Shown here: piece after piece, positions 1 through 5,971 of the stretch | How positions within the stretch are numbered: position 1 is the stretch's first letter | How the letters are laid out: each line of letters begins with the position of its first letter | Assembly: GCA_900552775.1 (NCBI GenBank) | Contig: USAP01000019.1 | Span: 1 to 15,619, forward strand | Direction of reading: 5' to 3' | DNA length: 15,619 nt | DNA from: an uncultured Eubacteriales bacterium | Lineage (GTDB): Bacteria > Bacillota > Clostridia > UMGS1883 > UMGS1540 | Translations under genes and position numbers: made by a program | Notes under the pieces: generated by a model | What the model was told of the DNA's origin: nothing | Database searches by the model: none | What the model saw: the letters and a program-made list of their open reading frames with translations, nothing else

Positions 1-465
1 CGCAACTACGAGCGTCAGCTTGACACCGCCTACAAGTTCATGAGGGAGCATGGCTACGACGCCGTCAAATCAGGTTATACCGAATACGGACTGAAAAAGG
101 TTGCCGACAAAATATTCGATTATGTGTTTGCCAATATGAACGACTTGTCCGGCTTTTTTGCGAACTGCCTTAACGAAATAGGTAAATATAAAAGAGAGCT
201 TCGATTTATTTACCAAATGGCGGCAAGCCCTGTTTACGGCGAGAAAATTCGGGAAAAAGGACACGATTTCAATTTCATATACGACAAATATACGCATAAG
301 CTGTCCGGTGTGCTTAGCTGTGACGAAGAAATTCTGAGACCGCTTGTATATCTTTTCATATCGGCAGTCCTTGACTATGTAATATGGGAAGAAAAAGAAA
401 AATCACAGCTTCAGCTTGATTTCATCTATTCCGCTCTGCCGGAAATGGTAAAATCACGGCGATAA
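1..465 (+). CDS. Probable TetR-family transcriptional regulator, C-terminal part
   Basis: The frame is open from the first base of the window, so the start and the N-terminal helix-turn-helix are missing. The remaining 154 residues read as an all-helical domain: a short helix ending in KFMREHGYD, then long amphipathic helices with hydrophobic spacing (KVADKIFDYVFANMNDLSGF, then LVYLFISAVLDYVIWEEKEK), with no signal peptide or catalytic motif. This fits the ligand-binding and dimerisation half of TetR proteins, which total about 190-210 residues with a DNA-binding domain of about 50. The assignment rests on fold-like pattern, not on a conserved motif, because that domain is poorly conserved. 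The stop is TAA at 463-465. The SLH gene starts 58 bases later, and a palindrome lies in the gap. It may control the surface genes downstream, but nothing in the sequence proves that. Confidence 0.6.
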   Translation, partial: RNYERQLDTAYKFMREHGYDAVKSGYTEYGLKKVADKIFDYVFANMNDLSGFFANCLNEIGKYKRELRFIYQMAASPVYGEKIREKGHDFNFIYDKYTHKLSGVLSCDEEILRPLVYLFISAVLDYVIWEEKEKSQLQLDFIYSALPEMVKSRR

Positions 466-473
466 AATCAGAG

Positions 474-493
474 AAATATATGCAAATATATTT
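474..493. repeat. Perfect 8-bp inverted repeat between the regulator and the SLH gene
   Basis: AAATATAT (474-481), spacer GCAA, ATATATTT (486-493). The 20-bp symmetrical site lies between the stop of the TetR-like gene and the ribosome binding site of the next gene. Its size suits an operator for a dimeric regulator. As RNA it would be a weak AT-only stem without a T-tract, so it is not a convincing terminator. An operator role is inference. Confidence 0.4.
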
Positions 494-506
494 GAACAAC
501 AAAAAC

Positions 507-513
507 AGGAGGT
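507..513 (+). promoter_or_regulatory. Ribosome binding site of the first SLH gene
   Basis: AGGAGGT with a 10-base spacer to ATG 524. It fixes the start, and the N-terminus encoded from there is a clear signal peptide. Confidence 0.85.
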
Positions 514-523
514 ACAACCAAAA

Positions 524-2482
524 ATGAAACTAAAACGGATAACGAGAATCGGTGCGCTTGCGATAGCTGCCTGCCTTGCGTTTTCGTCACTTCCCACCCT
601 TGCGGCGGAGAATGACAAAATCGAGGTAACGCTCACAGATGTGACCGCAACCGATACAACCACCCAATATGGCGAGGCAAAAATAAAGGTGAGCATAGCG
701 GGTGCAAGCGGAAACATAACCGCCATTCAAAACTCCTTTGCCTTTGATGGTATGGACTATAAATCGGCACAGTTCTTAAAGGGTGAGGACAATCCCCCGA
801 CAGGCACTTGGGTTACAGCAAATGCAAAAAAAGCGAATGCCGACAAAAAATTTACTTTGGGAATTTCATATCCTTCAGGTATTTCTTTCGGAGATAGCGA
901 AGATGTGTATATCATCACATTCTCCGGCGAACCGGGCGATAAAGTAACGCTCAATGTTGCAGACAATACATTTTGTGTGAAAGACGGCAACAAAATTACT
1001 GCTTCTGCCGGCACATCGGGAACGGCAACAGCGAGCGATAAAGGTAACAAAAGTGCAACAGCCACTGTAAAACTTACTATGGATAAGGTTACAGGCTTTG
1101 ACGCATCGGCAGATACGGGAATAACGCTTAAAATTACAAGCGAAACCACAAAGGGATATGTAATCACCACCACACTCAGCAATACTCCCGTGCAGGAAAA
1201 CGGACACCGTGAAAGCACGGATATTCCGACATTTACCATAACAAATGATGTCCTCGGCGGTGATACCTATACGGTTGAGCTTATCGGAGCGGGCTATGTT
1301 ACATACAAAAAAACAGGAGTAACATTTGACAAAGCACTTGAAATCACAAATGCAGACTTCATTCCCGGTGATGTAAACGGTGACGGAAAGGTTGACGCAG
1401 ATGACAAAACGCTTGCGGAAAAATCGCAGAACGAAGAATTTAACGCAGCTGCCGACTTTGACAGAAACGGAAAAACCGACTCGGCGGATATGACCGTGTT
1501 TGCCGGTATAGCAAGCAAGACAACTCCGGCAAAAATGAGCAAGCCAACCGTTACGGGCGGTACAAAGAAAATAACCGTTAAATGGACAAAGGCAACAGAT
1601 GAAAGTGTGACAGGCTATACAATTAAGTACGGTACAAGCAGTACAAGCCTTTCAAGCACAAAAGAAATTGACAAGGCTGACACAGTAACGACCGACATCA
1701 CAAGCCTTTCTGCAGGCACAACCTATTATGTTCAAATTGCCGCAAAGAACGTAAGCGGCACAGGCGAATATTCCGACATAGCAAATGCTAAAACCAACAG
1801 CGACTCCACGCAAGGCGGCGGAGGTGGCGGTGGCGGCGGTGGCGGCGGCACAGGCGGCTCCGGTGGAAGTTCCGGCGGCGGTTTTTCCGGCGGCGGTGCA
1901 ACAACACCCGGCACAACAACACAGCCGTCAACGACCGAAACCTTTACAGACCTTGCAAATCACGCTTGGGCAAAGGACGCAATTTATACATTAAAGAATA
2001 AAGGCATAATAAGCGGTGTCAGCGATACCGAATTTGCTCCGGCAAATAACATTAAACGAGGAGATTTTATACTTATCCTCACAAGAATGTTATCTGTAAA
2101 CGATACATTTACCGAAAACTTTGCCGATGTTCCGGAGAGTGCATATTATTATAACGCTGTCGGAAGTGCCAAAGCGGCAGGTATAGCACAGGGCAGCGGC
2201 GAAAACTTTATGCCGGAAAACAGCATTACAAGACAAGACCTTATAACTCTTGCCTATCGTGCTTTCCTTGCAAAAGGTTATATTACCGAAACAACCGACC
2301 TTACATCACTTGACACATTCGGTGATAAGGACAGCATTTCCGACTATGCAAAAACCTCTATGGCATCAATGGTTAAAGCCGGAATTATTCAAGGTGCAGA
2401 CGGCAATGTAAACCCACAGGGCAATGCAACAAGAGCCGAGGTTGCCGTTATGTGTGCAAGACTTTGTGAGTTGATGAAGTGA
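524..2482 (+). CDS. Secreted SLH-anchored protein with cohesin-like, dockerin and FN3 domains
   Basis: 652 residues. A signal peptide (basic MKLKRITR, hydrophobic core, likely cleavage after LAA near residue 28) is followed by a beta-rich cohesin-like domain (about 32-165) and an Ig-like module (about 175-275) ending in a YTVELIGAGY segment. A dockerin follows (280-330) with two complete calcium loops: D283-N285-D287-G288-D291-D294 and D311-D313-N315-G316-D319-D322. Then come a fibronectin type III domain (about 337-422), a Gly/Ser/Thr linker (431-470) and three SLH domains (about 473-525, 532-584, 597-652). SLH3 keeps a TRAE motif; SLH1 and SLH2 have KRGD and TRQD there. SLH domains bind pyruvylated secondary cell-wall polymer, so the protein should sit on the wall and offer both partner types for surface assembly. 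A dockerin inside the chain, not at an end, is unusual. The cohesin-like call is the least certain, as it rests on fold pattern. The stop overlaps the next start. Confidence 0.92.
   Translation: MKLKRITRIGALAIAACLAFSSLPTLAAENDKIEVTLTDVTATDTTTQYGEAKIKVSIAGASGNITAIQNSFAFDGMDYKSAQFLKGEDNPPTGTWVTANAKKANADKKFTLGISYPSGISFGDSEDVYIITFSGEPGDKVTLNVADNTFCVKDGNKITASAGTSGTATASDKGNKSATATVKLTMDKVTGFDASADTGITLKITSETTKGYVITTTLSNTPVQENGHRESTDIPTFTITNDVLGGDTYTVELIGAGYVTYKKTGVTFDKALEITNADFIPGDVNGDGKVDADDKTLAEKSQNEEFNAAADFDRNGKTDSADMTVFAGIASKTTPAKMSKPTVTGGTKKITVKWTKATDESVTGYTIKYGTSSTSLSSTKEIDKADTVTTDITSLSAGTTYYVQIAAKNVSGTGEYSDIANAKTNSDSTQGGGGGGGGGGGGTGGSGGSSGGGFSGGGATTPGTTTQPSTTETFTDLANHAWAKDAIYTLKNKGIISGVSDTEFAPANNIKRGDFILILTRMLSVNDTFTENFADVPESAYYYNAVGSAKAAGIAQGSGENFMPENSITRQDLITLAYRAFLAKGYITETTDLTSLDTFGDKDSISDYAKTSMASMVKAGIIQGADGNVNPQGNATRAEVAVMCARLCELMK
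1814..1900 (+). repeat. GGC/GGT-rich microsatellite encoding a poly-glycine linker
   Basis: A run of GGC, GGT and GGA codons gives about twelve consecutive glycines, then Gly/Ser-rich sequence, between the FN3 domain and the SLH anchor. It acts as a flexible spacer. Length change in multiples of three would alter reach without breaking the frame. Confidence 0.8.
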
Positions 2483-2727
2483 TGGAACAGGGCGAAAACG
2501 AAATATTTTTGTACGGTATTCTGTTAGCTCCGCTTATCGTTTTATGTGTTATTGCTGTTTATATGAATATCATTCGCCCCTTTTCAGAGGGCAGACGATA
2601 TATAAAGGCGGAAATACACCGTTCTTATAACGAAAGCGAATACCGTTATTGGAAACGGGAGTTGAAAAAACCTTACATATCACAGATTCCGATTTTGGGG
2701 AAATATATTGTAAAGCATATGCGATAA
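2482..2727 (+). CDS. Small single-pass membrane protein, translationally coupled to the SLH gene
   Basis: 81 residues from ATG 2482, which shares its A with the upstream TGA stop (TGATG). An in-frame GTG at 2479 is possible, but the overlapping ATG is the classic coupled start. Residues 9-30 form one hydrophobic segment (IFLYGILLAPLIVLCVIAVY). The rest is basic and aromatic, with clusters such as EGRRYIKAEIHRSY and YRYWKRELKKP, which predicts a cytoplasmic C-terminal tail. There is no signal peptidase site and no catalytic motif. I do not recognise the family. The one-base overlap means it is made together with the SLH protein; a role in export or assembly of that protein is possible but unproven. 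Confidence 0.78.
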   Translation: MEQGENEIFLYGILLAPLIVLCVIAVYMNIIRPFSEGRRYIKAEIHRSYNESEYRYWKRELKKPYISQIPILGKYIVKHMR

Positions 2728-2752
2728 TTAGCCGGCGGCACCGGATAATTAT
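2724..2752 (+). terminator. Possible weak terminator hairpin after the small membrane protein gene
   Basis: ATAATTA-G-CCGG (2724-2735) pairs with CCGG-A-TAATTAT (2741-2752) around loop CGGCA, with one G/A mismatch. The stem overlaps the TAA stop. A run of five T begins only at 2759, so termination would be inefficient. It separates the first SLH pair from the next gene. The remainder of the gap to 2884 holds no promoter that I can define. Confidence 0.4.
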
Positions 2753-2867
2753 ATATCATTTTTGGGGGAAACTCCATAGTTAAAGAAATTGTGCTCGGTA
2801 GATTTAATCGGCTTGGCAAGGAGGGGCGGCATAAAGCAAAATCGAACGGCACACAAATTTTTCAGAA

Positions 2868-2874
2868 AGAAGGA
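2868..2874 (+). promoter_or_regulatory. Ribosome binding site that sets the start at 2885
   Basis: AGAAGGA with a 10-base spacer to ATG 2885. The frame is open further upstream to a GTG at 2789. That start lacks a ribosome binding site and would bury the signal peptide behind a charged 32-residue extension. Confidence 0.75.
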
Positions 2875-2884
2875 AATTAGAATT

Positions 2885-5800
2885 ATGAAAGGTAAAAAAC
2901 TTTTGGCAGGGGTGCTCTCTGCCGCAATGGTACTCGGTACTATGGCGCTTCCGGTTTTTGCGGATGGTGAAACCGATGTTTATGCAATCGGCGCGGGACA
3001 AACATATGAAACTTTTGCCAATGCATTGGCTGCCAATGATACCGATTCGGACGGCGTAATCACTTACAAAATTTACGGCAAGGTAGTATTGCCGGACGGC
3101 GGAATCAAACTCGGAAAAGACGGCATAACAACCATCAACTTTACAAAGGGTTCCGAAGATGCCGAACTTAGTTTAGAGGGTACGGGATTGAACCTTATAG
3201 GATTTGACCACGCAGCAGACCTTAAAGAAATAAACTACACAGGCTTAAAGCTTTCGAGATTAAACGGTTCTTGGGTGGGCGATGCTGCACATCTTAATCA
3301 ATTTTTCACCACAACAATAAGGACAAATCCCGACGGCATCGTAACCTACACAGATTGCACATTCCCGAACGGAAGCGGCAGCAACACATACGGAAAAACA
3401 GTTTACAATAACTGTATATTCAGCAATGAAGATGCCGGAACAAAATACAATGTATGGATTCGCGGCGGTGAAACCGAAATAAACGGCGGAACTGTAAAAG
3501 GAGCTGCCGGAATAAAACTTTACTCTGACGATTCTACAAAAGTATTTGGTGATACAAAAATTGATGGTGTCAATTTTGAAGATATTACAAAGAAACCGGC
3601 AATTGTTGCTACACAGCAAGGCAAAATAGAAATCAAAAATTCAACGGTTTCAAATTGTGAATATGGTCTTATCGCAAACGAAAGTAATCAAGGTGCTGCT
3701 TTAGCAGACATTACGGTTGACGGTAAAGCCCCTGCTTATGTTTCGTCTGTAGACGGCAATTTATATACAGAAACAAAATATGCTGAAAAAGAAGCAAATG
3801 AAAAAGGCAAAGTTGCCGATGCAATTGTAGCTATGGTTGAAGATAAGTATTATACTTCCATTGATGAAGCTGTTGCGGCAGCTCAGGCAGCAACAACCGA
3901 TAAATGGAGCATTGCTAAAATCACATTGCTCACAAATGACGCTCTTGATATTTCCAAAGGTCCGGACAACTACGTTTCTTACAATATAACGAAAAATGAT
4001 ACTGTTGTTACGGGCGAAAGAATTGCGGACGATGCGCATAAAGATTATTATAAACTTACAAATGCATCTAAGCTTTACATTCCTGCCGATGTAAACAGCC
4101 TTATTTTGGAAAATGTTAAAAACCTTTGCAGCATTGAAATTGCAAAAGGTGCTGACGTTACATTAAAGCTCAATGGAGACAACGAGTTAGCCGGAAACAT
4201 TTTTGTTCCCGAAGGTGCTAAACTTACGATTGAAGATATAACCGCAGACGGTACAGGCAGACTTGCGGTATATAATACTGCAGACAAAAAATACTTGCCC
4301 GGAATGAATGCTTTCGGTGCCGGTGACGGTTATAGCGCAGCAATTGGCGGAAGTCAGACACAGCCCGGCGGTGAAATTGTTATAAAGAGCGGCGAAATTG
4401 AAGCGTATTCCAACTATGGCGCAGCAATCGGCGGTGGTCAGCAAAAAACCGCAAAGGTTACAATTCTCGACGGAAAAATCAAAGCGGAAGCAAGCTACGG
4501 CACAGCAATCGGCGGCGGTCAGCAAAGCACCGGTGATGTAACAATCAGCGGCGGTGTAATTGACGCAAAGTCGGATAGGAGTGCTCCGATTGGCGGCGGC
4601 AATCAGGCAACAGGAGATTCAAATATTATCATATCCGGCGGTGATATTACTGTTGCAAGAGATTTCGGTACAAATCTGTTCGGTAATTCAACGGGAGAGC
4701 CTGCCGGCGCAAAGATTTCCGGCGGTACATTCAGCGAACCTATTCCGGAAAATATATGTGCGGACGGCTTTAGTGCAAAACTTGTAAACGGCAAGTATGT
4801 TGTTGACAACAGTGCAGACACAATCGGTCTTAAATTCAACAAGCACACTGATGATGAAAGAGTATATGACATTGTATTAAACGGTGAGGGCAAAGACATC
4901 AACAGACTTAATGCTGCTGAATTTAAGTTTGACTTGTCAACCACCAAAATGACATACGATATCAAAGCCGCTGACGGAATGGCTCTTATTCCGCAGGAAG
5001 ATGGAAAATACGAATTCCATTTTGATGGCAAGGACGCTATCGGCGATGCTGACAGCGGTGCTGAAATCGTAATCGGTACGGTTACATTCGACGGATATGA
5101 CACATTCACATTCAAGGCAACAGCGGGTAGAGCAACAGCTACAACAACAAGCGATAACCTTGTCTCTGAATTTGTTGTCGGCGGTGCCGGCGGAAAAGGT
5201 ACTTTGAATATTGATGGCGATGACAACAAAATTGAAGATGAAATCAAAGTTCCCACACAGATACTTACAATCAATGTTCTTACAAACCACAATGTAGGTA
5301 ACAATGTTGCTGCTTATCAAGATATGACCGTTGCAATCTCCGGCGGTAATCTTGCAGGCAATGTTTTGACTTACAAACTCGGCAACGACAACAGCGATGT
5401 AACCGTTGCAACAAATGTTAACGGTGATGTTACATCTTATCAGATTAAGACAGAACTCGATCAAAACAAGCTCTATACCGTAAACGTATCGGGTGCAGGT
5501 TACAGAACAGCTCGCTATACCGTAACAATGAACGCCGACAAGACATTGAGCGTTTGGAACAACGTTATGTCAAACGAGGTTACAGTTGTTGACGATACAA
5601 AGGCAACAACAAACTTCCTCGCAGGCGATATTGTTAAGGACAACAGCATCAATATCTATGACCTTTCGGCAGTAGTTGCATACTTCGGCACAGAGATGGC
5701 AACAAATGAATACAACAAATATGCAAAGTATGACTTAAACCGTGACGGCAAGATAGATATTATGGATATTTCTATGGTTCTTACCTCTTGGGGCAAATAA
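2885..5800 (+). CDS. Secreted beta-helix-type protein with cohesin-like domain and C-terminal dockerin
   Basis: 971 residues. The signal peptide MKGKKLLAGVLSAAMVLGTM ends with likely cleavage after VFA (about residue 24). Residues about 120-270 look like right-handed beta-helix turns (NGGTVKGAAGIKLYSDDS, KIEIKNSTVSNCEYGLIANE). Residues about 480-600 hold short tandem repeats with core SAAIGGSQ, GAAIGGGQ, GTAIGGGQ and SAPIGGGN, separated by strands such as DVTISGGVIDAKS. Residues about 644-768 are a cohesin-like beta-sandwich, and 795-900 an Ig-like module with YTVNVSGAGY. The dockerin (913-971) has loop D915-x3-D919-x3-N923-x2-D926, weak at position 3 (Val917), and a perfect loop D950-N952-D954-G955-D958-D961. 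No SLH or sortase signal is present, so surface attachment would need a cohesin partner. No catalytic residues can be assigned: the beta-helix could be a lyase relative or purely adhesive. Hairpins follow the stop. Confidence 0.92.
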   Translation: MKGKKLLAGVLSAAMVLGTMALPVFADGETDVYAIGAGQTYETFANALAANDTDSDGVITYKIYGKVVLPDGGIKLGKDGITTINFTKGSEDAELSLEGTGLNLIGFDHAADLKEINYTGLKLSRLNGSWVGDAAHLNQFFTTTIRTNPDGIVTYTDCTFPNGSGSNTYGKTVYNNCIFSNEDAGTKYNVWIRGGETEINGGTVKGAAGIKLYSDDSTKVFGDTKIDGVNFEDITKKPAIVATQQGKIEIKNSTVSNCEYGLIANESNQGAALADITVDGKAPAYVSSVDGNLYTETKYAEKEANEKGKVADAIVAMVEDKYYTSIDEAVAAAQAATTDKWSIAKITLLTNDALDISKGPDNYVSYNITKNDTVVTGERIADDAHKDYYKLTNASKLYIPADVNSLILENVKNLCSIEIAKGADVTLKLNGDNELAGNIFVPEGAKLTIEDITADGTGRLAVYNTADKKYLPGMNAFGAGDGYSAAIGGSQTQPGGEIVIKSGEIEAYSNYGAAIGGGQQKTAKVTILDGKIKAEASYGTAIGGGQQSTGDVTISGGVIDAKSDRSAPIGGGNQATGDSNIIISGGDITVARDFGTNLFGNSTGEPAGAKISGGTFSEPIPENICADGFSAKLVNGKYVVDNSADTIGLKFNKHTDDERVYDIVLNGEGKDINRLNAAEFKFDLSTTKMTYDIKAADGMALIPQEDGKYEFHFDGKDAIGDADSGAEIVIGTVTFDGYDTFTFKATAGRATATTTSDNLVSEFVVGGAGGKGTLNIDGDDNKIEDEIKVPTQILTINVLTNHNVGNNVAAYQDMTVAISGGNLAGNVLTYKLGNDNSDVTVATNVNGDVTSYQIKTELDQNKLYTVNVSGAGYRTARYTVTMNADKTLSVWNNVMSNEVTVVDDTKATTNFLAGDIVKDNSINIYDLSAVVAYFGTEMATNEYNKYAKYDLNRDGKIDIMDISMVLTSWGK
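4330..4680 (+). repeat. Protein-level tandem repeats with the AIGGG core
   Basis: Four to five units of about 26-30 residues, each with an (A/P)IGGG or AIGG core followed by a TISGG-like strand. The DNA copies are diverged but clearly related, for example gcaatcggcggcggtcagca near 4505 and gcaatcggcggtggtcagca near 4426. They are coding repeats of a repetitive beta structure, not a CRISPR array. Confidence 0.75.
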
Positions 5801-5834
5801 TAATGATTGGCAATTAAATAATCGTCAATCATTA
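5801..5834 (+). repeat. 9-bp inverted repeat just after the dockerin gene
   Basis: TAATGATTG (5801-5809) and CAATCATTA (5826-5834) with a 16-base AT-rich loop, directly after the stop at 5798-5800. It abuts the next hairpin without a gap. Confidence 0.5.
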
Positions 5835-5865
5835 AGGGGCGGCGGAGTTTCTCCGCCCCTCTTTC
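5835..5865 (+). terminator. GC-rich hairpin, likely terminator of the dockerin gene
   Basis: AGGGGCGG (5835-5842) pairs with CCGCCCCT (5853-5860). An alternative pairing forms CGGAG-TTT-CTCCG inside AGGGG/CCCCT with a three-base bulge. A short TCTTTC tract follows, so it resembles an intrinsic terminator with a poor T-tract. The right arm shares three bases with the next, longer inverted repeat. Confidence 0.6.
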
Positions 5866-5905
5866 AAAACACATAAAGCATAGGTTTTATGTGTTTTGAA
5901 AGAGG
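5858..5905. repeat. Perfect 20-bp inverted repeat with 8-base loop
   Basis: The left arm 5858-5877 (begins CCTCTTTCAAAAC) is the exact reverse complement of the right arm 5886-5905 (ends GTTTTGAAAGAGG). The loop is GCATAGGT. No T-tract follows the right arm on the plus strand, so it is not a textbook terminator alone. It could be an RNA-stability stem, an alternative fold to the preceding hairpin, a protein-binding palindrome or a remnant of a small mobile repeat. Confidence 0.8.
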
Positions 5906-5955
5906 AATAATACTCTAACAAACGACTTAAAACCGAACAATATATTTATGCAAAA

Positions 5956-5961
5956 AAGGAG
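5956..5961 (+). promoter_or_regulatory. Ribosome binding site that sets the start at 5972
   Basis: AAGGAG with a 10-base spacer to ATG 5972. An in-frame ATG at 5948 lies upstream of this site, has no ribosome binding site of its own, and would only add MQKRRKPK before the signal peptide. Confidence 0.75.
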
Positions 5962-5971
5962 AAAGCCAAAA

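Noticed and set aside
1785..1994. Plus-strand Ala/Pro-rich open frame in the glycine-linker region
   Set aside because: It is the alternative frame of the GGC repeat (GCG reads as Ala) and has no ribosome binding site.
2819..2827. Strong AAGGAGGGG ribosome-binding-like sequence before the dockerin gene
   Set aside because: No ATG, GTG or TTG follows at a usable distance; it is probably incidental, or part of an untranslated leader that I cannot define.
2789..2884. GTG start that would extend the dockerin protein by 32 residues
   Set aside because: No ribosome binding site, charged extension, and it would mask a good signal peptide starting at 2885.
4400..4620. Regularly spaced similar DNA segments that might suggest a CRISPR array
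   Set aside because: The repeats are imperfect, in frame and encode the AIGGG protein motif; there are no conserved palindromic repeats or unique spacers.
4603..5304. Long minus-strand open frame (233 codons) opposite the dockerin gene
   Set aside because: It lies wholly inside a strong plus-strand gene, has no ribosome binding site, and its translation is a low-complexity mirror of the plus-strand codons.
5906..5955. AT-rich stretch before the giant SLH gene as a promoter
   Set aside because: TATATT-like -10 elements are present, but no -35 match lies at 16-18 bases, so I could not support a promoter.
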